64,000 nt of DNA from Adenophora triphylla var. japonica (taxonomy: Eukaryota; Streptophyta; Magnoliopsida; Asterales; Campanulaceae), in contig JAFEMH010000747.1 of NCBI GenBank assembly GCA_022495995.1, positions 558,001 through 622,000 of the forward strand. Reading direction: 5' to 3'. Under the pieces are notes generated by a model that was not told where the DNA came from, did not search any database, and saw only the letters and a list, made by a program, of their open reading frames with translations. The first letter of the stretch is position 1; each line of letters opens with the position of its first letter. Of the stretch, positions 1 to 11,979 are shown piece after piece. The translations under genes were made by a program, and so were the position numbers.

Positions 1-426
1 ACCGGCGTGCTCCCCATTATCCTTGCAGTAGTTTTCTGTCTTCTTGCAAAGTTGACACAAATTTCCAAACCTCCCCAGAGAATGAGTAACCCAGTCAGGA
101 TATACTTGTCCTCTCGACACAGGAATAAGGGGCTCTACCACTTCATCTCCAGACATCATCCCAGCCTGGATGAAATTATACTTGGTGGTGAGAAGACTCT
201 CCCAGCTGATGGGTCTTCTCTCAACTAATCGACATAAAGCCCTATACAAGTTAAGATGCCAGGTTGGCTCCCAATAGTCCCCCTCATCTATGGCTTCTGT
301 TTCATCATTGGGCAATGGGAATTCCCATCCTAATCTACTCTCTACCACAACAACATGCGAGTTCCAGCCACTATGTTTACTTGGGAGGTTGGTGAAGAGC
401 TTGGGAGATTTAGGTTTAGAAGGAGT
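1..426 (-). pseudogene. Antisense ORF of Tat element B, distal part of exon 1
   Basis: This stretch matches 27225-27657 of Tat element A, part of the antisense extra ORF. Read on the minus strand it contains the segment around VVVESRLGWEFPLPN and the C-terminal CxxC segment (CQLCKK-like) that also occurs in A. By comparison with A, the exon's 5' splice site should lie within the first few bases of the window. The other half of the same exon lies at 11992-12884, beyond the CACTA insertion. Function of the family is unknown; identification is by homology to the copies in A and C. Confidence 0.8.
424..426. repeat. Target-site duplication AGT (left)
   Basis: AGT immediately precedes the CACTA terminus and is repeated at 11992-11994 right after the other terminus. 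Three-base duplications are the rule for CACTA/En-Spm insertions. Removing the element and one AGT restores alignment to the uninterrupted homologue near 27645-27670. Confidence 0.9.
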
Positions 427-438
427 CACTACAAGAAA
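427..438. repeat. CACTA terminal inverted repeat (left)
   Basis: CACTACAAGAAA, perfectly inverted at 11980-11991; identity breaks at the 13th base. CACTACAAGAAA is the common plant CACTA terminus. Confidence 0.95.
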
Positions 439-945
439 CAGGCTTATTTACGGCGGTTAAAATCCGCCGTAAATAATACGCGCCCCGCCGTATATAGTAT
501 TTACGGCGGACTAGCCGCCGTAAATAGATCCCCGTATAAATTATCGCCGTATATATTATATACGACGGCGGAAACCGCCGTATATACTATATACGGCGGA
601 TATACCACCGCCGTATATAAATGGAATACATACGTATAAAATGGCGTATTTGAGTGATCTTTATACGGCGGAATATGTAACCGCCGTAAATAAGAGACGA
701 GTCGTCCGCTCCGTGACGAGTCGTCCCAGTTGCACCCCCACCAGGTTCCCTCGTCCAAACGAGTCGTCCATGGGACTTTTATACGGCGGTCACTATATCC
801 GCCGTAAATAACTAAATAGGGACGACTGGCCCAACATGGCACGAGTCGTCCCATTTACACCCCTTCTCGGTTCCCTCGTCCCCCTTTGGGCACGAGTCGC
901 CCTGGGTTTATACGGCGGATTTGGTCACCGCCGTAAATAATCCTA
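439..945. repeat. CACTA subterminal repeat region (3' side)
   Basis: Many copies of a 10-base motif TTTACGGCGG and its complement CCGCCGTAAA (or TATATACGGCGG variants), often as close head-to-head pairs that would form hairpins. A second repeat, GACGAGTCGTCC plus about 100 bases, occurs near 690-780 and 815-905. In known CACTA elements such motifs bind the TNPA-like protein; that role is inferred here. ORFs overlapping this region are artefacts of the repeat. Confidence 0.9.
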
Positions 946-1187
946 TTTTTTTTTTTTTTTTTTCCCCGCTTTGTATAATTCATTTTCCCCAAAAATACGT
1001 TCACAAAAACCAAATTAAACCCGTACACACACAATATAACAAAAAATACACAAATGCAATCAATATTTACAATCTACATATTAACACAATTAATGTTGAA
1101 TGTATCCATACATAATAACCATTATACAAAAAAGTTGTTAGTTGTTGAATGTATCCAAAATATACAATGTCTAAAATCCACGAACAC

Positions 1188-2170
1188 CTATTCATTACCG
1201 TCATTTCCACGTCGTTCCATCCAACAACGTTTCAATTCATCAATTTGTTGTTGTAACTTAAGGCGTTCCTCATCAAGTTGTTGTTGTAATCGCTCCCGAA
1301 GTCGTTGGCGTTCCTCCTCATTTTTTCGGCGTTCCTCCTCAAGTTGCCTTTCCATATCTCGCTTCCGACCCCCGCCACCGCCTCCATTACGCCTGCCCGA
1401 GAAGGTTGGGATTTACCAAACACCTTAGTTTTGTTCAGACCGCCTCCCATACATCGAACTCTCCCATGGTCATCAGAGCCAAACATACCAACAAAAACAT
1501 CTTCACGCGCCGCGGGAGAGTCCTCTGGCAGCTCCTCAACTGCATCATTAAGCGTTTGTCAGTAACAAAAACAACATGTTCAATATAAATGTTTTAACTT
1601 TAATTAATATTATGAAAATGAAGTTAGAAATGAAAAAAATATTCTATAGAATAACAAAACCGAAATGTAAAAGGTTGAAACTTTAACTTACAATCATTTG
1701 AGTGGTGGCTTGATCTGCGGTGTTTTGCCCGTGCGCGTATGTATGAAACGCTTACGCGATCGGTTGGTAATCCCTTGTCGCCTCTCTACAATTTATAATA
1801 GAATCATTTGACAAAAAAAAAAAAAAAATATTTATATACGATACAAAAAGAAACATTAATTGAATTGACAACCGAGAACTAAATTGAACGATGACAAACC
1901 TCTTTGATGACTTTGGGATGGGACGTTTTTCCGGTCCTATTCGAGCACGATTGTTTTTCTCGATTCAATTTATTTGTTTCGATATTTCTGGAAAAAAAAA
2001 GATAATATTAGTATTAATTTGACTACTTATATAAGACATTCACGATAATAGATTGAGATTAATTTGAAATATACCCGAGCCTTGGGCGTACCCCACATCG
2101 CAACAAGTGCGGCCCGTTGATCCGCAACGCACCCACGGGGTGGGTGAGCCAATGCGTCTTCGTCGATTGA
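1188..2170 (-). pseudogene. Ptta/En-Spm (TNPA-like) transposase remnant with coiled-coil C-terminus
   Basis: Minus-strand pieces in order resemble the plant Ptta/En-Spm family (PF03004). Around 2090-2160 there is a DQRAALVAMWGTPKA segment, like the family's 'DQW..LV.YW.TPEAQ' motif. Around 1905-1980 there is KNNRARIGPEKRP; around 1700-1780 a segment like '(T)HTRTGK..DQATTQMI'; at 1440-1560 EDVFVGMFGSDDHGRVR. The C-terminus (1188-1410) is a Glu/Arg/Gln-rich coiled coil beginning MERQLEEERRKNEEERQ and ending at a TAG at 1188-1190. A stop lies near 1960 and a frameshift near 1400. TNPA-like proteins bind subterminal motifs and assist excision. The 5' part above 2170 was not recognised. Confidence 0.75.
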
Positions 2171-2815
2171 TACATCTTATAATGTCGTTTCAACCGAGTA
2201 ATAATATTCATAATCGAGTCAATATTCATAACAAAGTCATAACCGAGTAATATTCATAACTATATAATACTTATTATATGCTTGTCTCACATTGTATTTC
2301 CAAATACGCCACGCTTTAGCGAGAGAAAGAGCCATAACCGGGAAATACTCCTGAGGAGCATTTGTATTTTCCTATATACACAATTCAACAAAGAAAAAAA
2401 TCAATTGTTAGAGAAGCATAAGACTTTTGACTACGTACTAGAGATATATGTAAGAAATATGGATTACAACTTACCGTAACGTCATTCCATACGTTATTTA
2501 TGCACTCGTGATTCATCTCGAGACCACTCATTAGTTAATGGGAAATGTTCCCCATTTTTAGCAAAAATTCCTATCTCGAGTAGCTAATTTTGACATTTCC
2601 CCACCAACCGGTTGACCATAATTATTCCATATTATGATCAACCTCTCTTTACCCCATTTGGCGGTTGGTTTTGCCAACCCTCTTCCTTTAGGGTTAGAGC
2701 CACGACTGGTAATAAATTTTTCCTTGGAGGCATATCTGTCATATGACAATTCAATTATAGCACAAGAATTGGATAAACCAAGTAAAGGACCCAAAAACAA
2801 TCTTATAATATATGT

Positions 2816-2846
2816 ATAAGACCTATAAATTTATTATAGGTCTTAT
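2816..2846. repeat. AT-rich perfect-stem hairpin
   Basis: ATAAGACCTATAA is followed within a few bases by TTATAGGTCTTAT, giving a stem of about 13 bp. A shorter relative (ATAAGACCATATATTGGTCTTAT) follows at 2855-2878. Confidence 0.7.
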
Positions 2847-2903
2847 GTATCATGTATAAGACCATATATTGGTCTTATAAATGGCCTTATAGAAATATGA
2901 ACA

Positions 2904-3090
2904 TTGACAAAACAAAGAACAACAACAAAACAAAGAAGAACAACAACAACAAAACAAAGAAAGAACAACAATAACAAAACAAAGAAGAACAACAACAACA
3001 AAACAAAGAACAACAACAAAACAAAGAACAACAACAACAAAACAAAGAACAACAACAAAACAAAGAAAGAAGAACAACTTTTCTTTTTTT
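2904..3090. repeat. AAC/AAAC-rich low-complexity tract
   Basis: Irregular tandem units of the type (AACAACAACAAAACAAAG)n. The Phe/Leu/Val/Cys-rich minus-strand frames across it are repeat artefacts. Confidence 0.9.
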
Positions 3091-3399
3091 TTCATTTTTT
3101 TTAAAGAAAAATGATACCAGTACGATGGGATTGTTAGACCACAATTTATCCCAAGCCCCGGGTTAGGGAGCGATACAGGAAGGTTAATGGTTTCCACCTA
3201 TATACCAAGTATCGTTTTCATTAAAAGTATAAAGTATAAAATCAACTACTCATTCTACTTGTAACTAGATTGTTGAATATGGATAATTACCACCATAACA
3301 GAAAAGCCAACAGAGTTCTCCCTGGGGAAGCTAGAATTAACACAAACCAACACAATACAAGGGATATGTTTGACCAATATATGAAGGCTTTAGGGCCTT

Positions 3400-3850
3400 A
3401 AATCATAATGCATCAAGAAGGAGAAGTTTTTGTTCACTTAACATAATTTATCTAGCTGTTGGGAAAAAATATAATGTGAGAAATTTGAAGAGCCGTAAAT
3501 TACAAGGCATCAAAAGGGTGTAGTTTTGTTCAGTCAATATAGAATATCTAGTCGTCATAAATGTACTATAATCTTCGCAAAATATGTTATAACTATTAAA
3601 AATATCAAGTTTTATAATTTTTAAAAGAGCAAGTAAATCTACGTCAATTTTTCATTTGAAAGAAACAAAAAAAAAACCAGGTCAACTTTGAAAGGCCATC
3701 ATCACGCATCAAGAGGCAGTAGTTTATTGTTCAGTTAACATAGTAGTTGTAGGGGGAAACTATAACGTGGGGGCTGTAGAGCAGTAAATCACAGAGCATC
3801 GATAGGGAGGAGTAGTTTCCTTCAGTTAACATAGTTTATCTAGTTGTATA
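3400..3850. repeat. Degenerate about 100-bp tandem repeat in CACTA
   Basis: A motif of the form GCATCAAGAAGGAGAAG, then TTGTTCA(G/C)TTAACATA and TTATCTAG(C/T)TGT, recurs about four times (near 3411, 3508, 3706 and 3795) with variable spacing. Confidence 0.7.
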
Positions 3851-4058
3851 CCATTAAAAGATCTCTCCAAATGCTGAAGCTTGGTATAAAACATAATTGA
3901 GAAAAAAACTTTCAACAAAAGATAAAAGAAATGTTTCAAAAAAGTGACAAATGATTTTTGGCCCAAAAATATCATGGTTCAATATACACTTGCAATCTTT
4001 CAAAAATAAAATAAATACTTGCAGAACCAATACCATAAACCATTAAAATAAAAAGAAC

Positions 4059-4450
4059 ATGACATTACGGGGTGGGGGGAGAGGGGCTCCGCGGGTTATG
4101 GACACATTTGTTATATGTCACATTTAACAAATACCATAAACCATGACATTACACTAACATTTCCAACGAATCAACCAAAAACAAAAATTGGTGGGGGAAG
4201 CGGGCGGGGGAACAACAAACATGACATTACGGGGGGCTCCCGCGGAGTATGGACACATTTGTTATATGTCACATTTAACAAAAACAAATACCAAATCGGT
4301 GGGGAAGCGGGGCGGGGGAACAACAACAACAACCACAAGGAACAACAACAACAACACTATAGGGCAAGCCTTGCTTGATACGTAAAAGTATAAAATAGTA
4401 CGGGGGGGGCTCAGCTCGCGGTACCAAATCGGTGGGGAAGCGAGGCGGGG
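4059..4450. repeat. G-rich direct repeats
   Basis: A block of about 75 bp starting ATGACATTACGGGG and containing GGACACATTTGTTATATGTC occurs at 4059 and again at 4221; a GGTGGGGAAGCGGGGCGGGG block occurs near 4190, 4298 and 4431. The G runs could support quadruplex formation on the plus strand. Confidence 0.75.
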
Positions 4451-4562
4451 ACATCCCAAAGTAAAAGGAGTACACTGGACAAGCTAGCGAATGACGGAGG
4501 TAGAAAGTAAGTCGCTGCAACAAGATCCCGTAGGAAATAAGAGTTTGATCAAAAGAAGCGTA

Positions 4563-4790
4563 ACAAATACATATTACAATTAACAATATTAATATTCAAT
4601 CCAACCATACAAAATAACAAGTTTGATTGAAATATGAAACATAAGTAATAACATTGTCTTAGTAATAGTAAGCAAATAAGATCTAAACAAATACATATTA
4701 CAATTAACAATATTAATATTCAACCATACAAAATAACAAGTTTGATTGAAACATGAAACATTAATAATAACATCACAATAATAACATCAC
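4563..4790. repeat. Direct repeat flanking the Athila-ORF1-like gene (left)
   Basis: Two units of about 122 bp containing ACAAATACATATTACAATTA, ACAAGTTTGATTGAAA and TAATAACATTGTCTTAGTAA. The same units reappear at 6277-6462 on the other side of the ORF1-like gene. Confidence 0.8.
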
Positions 4791-6232
4791 CGATGAGAGC
4801 CGAGGTTTGTCCACGATAGTAGGTCTCGACGGGAAGAACGCCTCGTGCACGAGCAAAGTGGCTCTCGAATGCATCATAGTCAAATAATCCTCCGAAACCG
4901 GCTCGTAACTCCGGGCTCTGTCTCGCATCGCCCAAGCCTCCACTGCGTATACCGGGCTCCCAAAATGGCGCTTTCATCTTCCAACCCCTCAAACCGATCT
5001 TGCACCTCCCCCATCTAGCATCCTCTAAAGTACGTCGACTCTGTTCCCGAGCGATAACCTCCCCCATCTAGCATCCTCCAAAGCATGTCGGCTCTGCTCC
5101 CGAGCGATCCTTGATCGCTCCCGCTCCTCCAAAATGCCCTCATGGTATCCCACTCGATCAAAAAGAACCCCGCCGGCTCGGGTTCTCCTCTCCTCCCGAC
5201 CACCCCGTCTCTCCGATCCTCCTCTTCCTGCTCCTCATCATCCTCCTCATCAACGGGATCCATTTGATCATCAACACCGGGCATACGCCAATGCCCAGCT
5301 TGTTCACCACTCGGAAACGTGGCCCCTACCACTGCAACGGACCGTCCTCCCGGGAGTACCATATTCAAATAATAAAGACACATTGTCCGTCGCCCTCCAG
5401 GTCCCTCACAAACTTGTCATGTTTGCACTAGCCGGTCTGACGGAATAAAAACTCGTGCCCCCATCAATCTCATCGCCTCGGGTTTTGGTTCACCCACACA
5501 AGCTTCAACAATCAATGTGATCATCCCCCTATTGATATGTTTCCCTTTTTGGTAAGGGCAAATGCCTCACATCTCCGAACAAAAATATCAACCCAATCGG
5601 GAATCACCTGAAAACTCCTCAACCCCGTTCGCAAAAGGTTTACCATAGCCACATTCAATTGAGCGGGCTCTCCGTTGCCAACCAAGACATAGACAGACCT
5701 CTGTAAAATAATTTCCAAGCCGGGTGAGAAAGAGAGGAAGCCCTAAGGTATTTTTTTTGCGGGGGCAATCCCGTGAGCTCCGAAAAGAAAAAACAAGTCC
5801 CCCATCGGACTCGACCCAGTTTCCTCTCGGCCGATCAACCCCAAAGATTTGCCTCAACTCATCATAATCCACTCGATAGGCTTCATCATTCATATGAAAC
5901 CGAATAGTATTTTCTTGTGACCCCTGGCCTACCTCCAAAGTTGAAAGGAACTCAAGTGAATATCTCAAATACGTAGATGGAGTCTTCCCCAGAAATTACC
6001 TAACCCGGCTTGCGTCATCAATTACATTACTAACGTCTCTAAACCCAAATCACTCAACACCGGCAAATGAAGGAAAGTGGTGACTTGAAATTTCCTACCC
6101 TCCAAATTCCGCCATTTTTTTCTTTTGAGCGGCGGTCAATTGGGTCAATCCCATATACGGATCATTTGGGACTACGGGCGGCGGGTTTTGTCTACCCCTC
6201 TTGTTGCTACCCTCTCTCTCCTTAGGAGGCAT
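4720..6232 (-). pseudogene. Athila-ORF1-like protein gene inside the CACTA element
   Basis: Starts at an ATG at 6232 (MPPKEREGSNKRGRQN, a typical basic N-terminus). The next pieces, in other frames, are MRYSLEFLSTLEV and IRFHMNDEAYRVDYDELRQI (about 5830-5970), PYQKGKHINRGG-like and MITLIVEACVGEP (about 5470-5530), and an acidic tail rich in Asp/Glu (about 5200-5260). This order resembles the retrotransposon ORF-1 protein of Athila elements (PF03078-like): an FL.SL segment, a short DELRQIFG segment, then a G(G)MIT.I segment. At least three frameshifts are needed. Its role in either element class is unknown. The assignment is from remembered family features, so a profile search is needed. Confidence 0.6.
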
Positions 6233-6276
6233 ATTTTCAACACAAAAACCACCTATACATAAGACGGAGAGACACA

Positions 6277-6462
6277 AATTTTAGTAATAACATTGTCTTA
6301 GTAAATAGTAAGCAAATAAGACCTAAACAAATACATATTATATAGAAGTAACAATATTAATATTCAACCATACAAAAATAAGAAGTTTGATTGAAACATG
6401 AAACTTAAGTAATAACATTGTCTTAGTAAATAGTAAGCAAATAAGATCTAAACAAATACTAC
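6277..6462. repeat. Direct repeat flanking the Athila-ORF1-like gene (right)
   Basis: TAATAACATTGTCTTAGTAA and ACAAGTTTGATTGAAA-type units matching 4563-4790 in the same orientation, about 1.5 truncated units. The repeat runs up to the 3' end of the TNP2 reading frame. Confidence 0.8.
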
Positions 6463-6467
6463 TCAAA

Positions 6468-9400
6468 CTAATCATCATCATTATCGGCCATATCAACATC
6501 ATCATTATCGGCCATATCAACATCTAGGTCATTGATATTAGTAGTTTCAATCTCGACCCCATCAACTCCCTCTCGCACCCACGATGCTTCTTCGTTAGCA
6601 ACATTTTCATCCAGATTTTGTGAGCAAAATGGTACCAATTGTGGAATCGAATTTGCAACTTGTTTATCATCATTTGAATATATGTCAAAACTATCTCTTG
6701 GTGTAATCCTCATCACAACTTTCCAATCACTTTCTATAGGATCTTTAACATACCAAACTTGCTCAGCTTGAGATGCTAATATGAATGGTTCATCACCAAC
6801 TCGATTATCCTTATACAACTTGTGATTGAAGTTTACAAGAGTAAATTTTTGCTCATCTTCCATCTTGCTGTCCGGTTATCAACCCAATCACATTTAAACA
6901 ATACAAATCTTATTGAGTTGCTATAACGAATTTCAAGGATCTCAATCAACTCCCCGTAGAAGTTAACATCCCCTACAATGGGATTATTATCCTTTCGGCT
7001 TGCAAAACTTGTCACACTTGCATTCAGCATGACTCCACTATTTTGAGTTTTCCTTCGTCTATCGACATCCTTCACTCGAAATCGAAAACCATTTATTATG
7101 TAAGACTTATACCGCCTCGCATCCATATGAGGACCCAATGCAAGACTCGCAATTCTTTCCGGGCACTACATCTTTCGTCGTGCATACCTTTTATAAAAAA
7201 CAAACTTTAATAAGAAAATATTTAAAACGATATATTGAAACTTTTATATGAATGTGGTTTCATACTTCCATAATCCTTAAACCAGCCTAACAAACTTATC
7301 ATTATGTTCTTTCTCTATAAGATGTCGTTGATTACGAGGTAATGTCTCCTCAAATGTACACGATGCATTACGAGCGATCGAAAATATGAATTAAGTATTA
7401 ATTTGAAATATAAAAGATATAAGGAATGTAAGCCTCATGTAAGGAATCACTTACTCTAGGTATTGTTCAACATCTTCAGTATTGAAAAGCACATATCTAT
7501 GCGCTTGTACTCGTGTGATGTAATCAAGGATAATTACCTCTTCTTTTCCTACAAAGCGGCCTAACTTCATCACCTTCATCATCATTTCTTCTAGGACGAT
7601 TGGACTTTGTCTCAATGTCATCCAAATATTGCGTACAAAAAGTCATGCATTCTTCAGCCACAATTGCCTTAGCTATGGAGGCCTCGGGATGGGCTCGATT
7701 TCGAACATATAATTTTAATGTAAGTAGAAACCTACAAAAACATTTACTCATGCTAAAGCGAGATGTAAAAAAGAATTTAACTTTTTCAAAGTAAATTTAA
7801 TATGGATGTACCTCTCTACCTGATACATCCAACGAAATTGTATTGGGCTGCTAGCAAGGCCTCCTCGGCTAAATGCACCGGCAAGTGCTCCATAACATCA
7901 AAGAAAGTGGTGGGAATATTTTCTCGAGAGCACATAGTGTGACGACCATCCGATCTTGTATCTTTTCGAGATCGGCAAGTGTATTCACCTTTGAGGATAA
8001 TTGCCTAAAGAAATTTGCCAACTTCAATGATGGCTTTTACAATGAAGTAGGCAACACTTTTCGAGCAGCCTAAAGTGGAGTAGTTGTTGGAGCAAAATAT
8101 GACTATCATGGCTCTTAAGACCCCAAATAGCTCTTTCCTCTAGATGTACACAACGAGATATGTTTGACGAGTAGCCATCGGGGACTTTGACTCCCTTTAG
8201 AACTTTCAAGAATGTGTCTTTATGCTTCTTACTCATTGTAAACCGAGCGGGAGGCATAATATCTTTGCCGGATGGAAGCTTTTGTAGATGCAATGGTTTC
8301 CGAATGTTCATCACTTTTAGGTCTTTTCTTGCTTTATCATTATCTTTTGATTTCCCCCAGCACCTAATGTAGTATGTAGCACATTATCACACACATTTTT
8401 TTCAATGTGCCTAACATCAAGATTATGACGAACATGATTATTTGCCCAATAAGGCAACTCAAAGAAGATACTCCTCTTTTTCCAATTGTGACACAACTTA
8501 GGAACCTTTCTTTTCTCCAACTTGGCTTGTTGCTTCTCACCCTCTTCTCTTTTCCTCTTTTTAATAACATCTTCTATTTTATACTCTTTGTTTCCATATT
8601 TTCAACTTGTTTAAGCAATTTTGTTCCAAACAATAACTTGGGCTTATCTCTCACTTCATGAGTACCATCAAAAAGAGCCTTTATCCTTACGAAAAGCATG
8701 ACTCCTAGGCAAGAAGCGTCGATGACCAATATAACAATACTTGCCACCATGATTCAACCATCGTGCTTGAGGTCTCACATTGCAACAAGGGCAAGCATAT
8801 TCACCTTTAGTGCTCCATCCAGACAACATTCCATATGCGGGAAAGTCATTTATTGTCCACAATAGTGAAGCTCGTAAAGTAAACAACTCGTTCCTTGATG
8901 CATCATAAGTTGATATACCATCTTCTCACAATTCCTTCAACTCATCAATTAACGGTTGGAGATACACATCTTTCTTGTTGCCCGGCCCTTTTGGGCCTTG
9001 AGAAGCTGCAAACGACAAGAAGAAATATGGTTGTTTCATGCATAACCAAGGTGGAAGATTGTATGGCATAAGCACAACCGGCCAAGTACATGAGATATAG
9101 TCATTGTTACGAAAGGATTAAATCCGTCGAATGCTAATCCCAATCTAACATTTCGAATTTCACTTGAAAATAATGGATAACGTTCATCGAATTTCTTCCA
9201 CGCACGAGAGTCTGCCCAGGATGCCTCGGACACCATCGTCTATTCTTTTCTCGGCATGCCATCTCATGAGTGTCGCGGTCTTAGATGACCAATACAACCT
9301 TTGCAACCTTGGCTTTAAGGGAAAATACCATACTTTCTTCATCGCTACCGCTTGGGAAGTTTATTCTTGCCACTTGTTTCCGCACCTTCACCGCTACCCC

Positions 9401-10170
9401 CTTCTTCTTGTTGCTTATATCTAGAGGCTCCACAAATTTCACATTTAGTAAGTTTTTCAGTTTCATTTCGAAACAACATACAATGATTAATGCACGCGTC
9501 CCACGTTTTATAACTAAAACCCAAATCCGCAGCCATCTTGTACGCCTCACGATAGGAACTTGGCACTTTCGGCGGCGAGGCAATGCCCTAATGAAAATTT
9601 TTAATAAAGAAGTAAATCCCTTATCGGTCACTCGATAATTAGCCTTCCAAAGGCATAAGTTCTACAATAAATGAGAGTACTGTAAACTTATCACACCCTT
9701 CCCACAAGGCTTGATCGGCATCTCTCAAAAGTCTAAGAAACTTTGCGGTGGATGCATCCGATTGTACGATTTCTTCAATTCCCTGGCCGGTTACTATCCC
9801 AAGCATACCCATCCACTTCATGTACCATTCGCCTCATACAATCTTGCACGCCCAATTCAATTTCAATGCCATCTTCAATTCCTGGCTGGTTACTATCCGG
9901 CATACCCATCCCTTCATGTACCATTCGCCTCATACAATCTTCCCCGTGCCTAATCCAATTCTTGTAATCTTTTTGAAATCCCACTGCAATACAATGTGAT
10001 CTCACGGTTGCACGGTCTTCTTGGTAACGATTTGCGCATTTTTTACAAGGACAATATATTTCTTTAACACCAACAGACTTTTTTGAGAATGCAAAATCGA
10101 GAAAGTTGTCAACCCCAGACAAATACTCATTTGAAATTCGATTATCCAAATCAATCCAACTTTTGTCCAT
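6468..10170 (-). pseudogene. TNP2-like CACTA transposase, broken
   Basis: Minus-strand segments in family order: an N-terminal transposase-associated domain (PF13963) starting MDKSWIDLDNRISNEY at 10170 with a CPCKKCAN motif; CEICGASRYK (about 9430); RNVRLGLAFDGFNPF (about 9140); TLRASLLWTINDFPAYG (about 8870); CPCC; RHNLDVRHIEKNVCDN (about 8410), all Transposase_21 (PF02992) features. Then VKVPDGYSSNISRCV and GLKSHDSHILLQQLL (about 8080-8190) lead into a DUF4218-like region, and a DUF4216-like C-terminus (about 6700-7100) contains EPFILASQAEQVWYVKDP. The frame ends at 6468 in an Asp/Asn repeat. A probable intron lies near 7737-7811. Multiple frameshifts and stops break the gene. TNP2 is the catalytic protein of CACTA elements. 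Confidence 0.9.
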
Positions 10171-11693
10171 ATATGACTTGACTTGATATTTTTAACGTTA
10201 AAATACAACCTATATATAAGACCGAGAGACACAAAGTTTAGAATAAAAATAAACTCATAAACAAACATAGTCTAAATATGTACAACTTTTGGCTCGATAT
10301 AGATAATATACATTGTTGGAGCCTAGCCTATTAGTCGAACTTGGGCCCATGATATAGTATAACCCTATGACAACATCATTTGTTCTCTCTCACAAGCCCC
10401 CTAATTGAGAAGCTAATTTAAGGAACTAGGTTGATGTCCAAAAGAATATGCACATGCAACAAAAGATTTGAAACTATTTTTAGGAACTAGGTTGAAGTGC
10501 GCAACATTATTTTTGAAGTGCGCAACACCCAATATATGGACTAATAGATTGAGATTACGGGCACACTAGAGTTAAGGGAATTTACAAGGTTTGCCTTCAA
10601 ACAAGAAGTCCACGACTAGGTATTGTCTATTTGTTGGAGGCAACTTAGTATCTTAGTAAAGCAAGAAGGAATCATTGGTATCAAGATTCATGATCATGTC
10701 ACTAGGAAAAGGAAGTATCAACATATAAGTAGAAATCTGAGGTAGGAAAGTTTTGAGATGCAAAGAAAATATATGCAAATAACTAGGATAAAACTTGAAA
10801 CGCATAAGAAAAAGTCAAGCATTGAGGGAAAACAATAATTGATTGAATTTACATAGCATTATCAGCTTAAGCACAAAGAAAAACACGCTAAAAGACCAAC
10901 ATATATCAAAGAGTAAAACCGACAAAATGTTTTCACAAGTCATCAAAGGGTGATTTTGATTATTATTATTTAAGGTCTCGAGCATATCTTCAAACAGAAG
11001 AAGCCTTTCAAGTTAATACTATCACAATATAACATAGTCAACCAACACCCACAAATTTAGGTAAAACCGACAAAATGTTTTCACAAGTCATCAAAATAAA
11101 GCATAATGTGCTTCCAAAGCAAATTTCCATTAAAGCACCATACTTTAGACCTTATATAAGCATCCAAACAGGAAAGATACTAATTAATCAAAAGCCTAAC
11201 AAATACTACTCCGTATCAAACGAAGAAAAACAACTAATTTTCCTCTCAACTGTAACATAATGCCCAGAAACTATCTAAACCATTACATTACATTACAGAC
11301 AACAACAACAACAACAAAGAACATCAACAATAACAATAACTCACAACACCAAGAACAAAAAAACCCAAAAATTAAAAGTAAATTAGAAAAGGGGAAAGAA
11401 ATGTATACACTGATTGTTGTTGATTGAAGAAATCGGTGGAGGAGAGAGAGACCGAGATACGCTACTAGAGGAGAGAAAGAGAGACCGAGTAAGACCAAGA
11501 ACAATAAAAACCAAAAAATTAAAAGTAAATACCAACCTGCTGATTTGGAGGAGAGAAAGAGATCTTCTTTCGTGCCCTAGCTATGGAGATCGTCGGTGCC
11601 CTAGCCACATGGCCGCTTCGATCGGAGGAGAGAAAGAGAGGGAGAGTACCGCGAAACCGAATAGGAAATTTGGTTTCCCGGTATTTAATGACA
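10171..11693. promoter_or_regulatory. CACTA 5' region upstream of TNP2
   Basis: No gene recognised. A direct repeat of about 34 bp containing GACAAAATGTTTTCACAAGT occurs at 10913-10947 and 11061-11095. A short AACAAC run lies at 11297-11318 and a GA-rich stretch at 11427-11650. By position the region should hold the transposase promoter and leader; no specific promoter element is claimed. Confidence 0.4.
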
Positions 11694-11979
11694 TTTACGG
11701 CGGACGCGTACAAACCGCCGTATATAGTTAACTATTTACGGCGGACGCGTACAAAACCGCCGATAATAGTTAACTATATACGGCGGCTACTTATACACCG
11801 CCGTATATAACTTCGATCTCGTACACCTTCATGTCAAATATACGTATTTACTTATTTACGGCGGTCTAGACCGCCGTATATATTACTTATTTACGGCGGT
11901 ATACATAACCGCCGTATATATATGATATATACGGCGGACGCGTGTCCACCGCCGTAAATGAGCGCCGTAAATAGCCCCT
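11694..11979. repeat. CACTA subterminal repeat region (5' side)
   Basis: At least ten TTTACGGCGG/CCGCCGTA motifs in alternating orientation, matching the array at the other end of the element. Confidence 0.9.

Larger units (their letters stand above)
2171..4719. other. CACTA internal noncoding region
   Basis: No gene recognised. Contents include an AT hairpin (2816-2846), an AAC/AAAC low-complexity run, a degenerate tandem repeat (3400-3850) and a G-rich direct repeat (4059-4450). ORFs here are low-complexity shadows. Part of the Ptta-type gene's 5' exons could be hidden near 2170-2800. Confidence 0.6.

Noticed and set aside
501..854. ORF of 117 codons in the CACTA subterminal region
   Set aside because: Lies wholly in the repeated ACGGCGG motif region on the strand opposite to any recognisable product.
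2843..3197. Leu/Val/Phe-rich minus ORFs that look like membrane proteins
   Set aside because: They are translations of the AAC/AAAC low-complexity tract.
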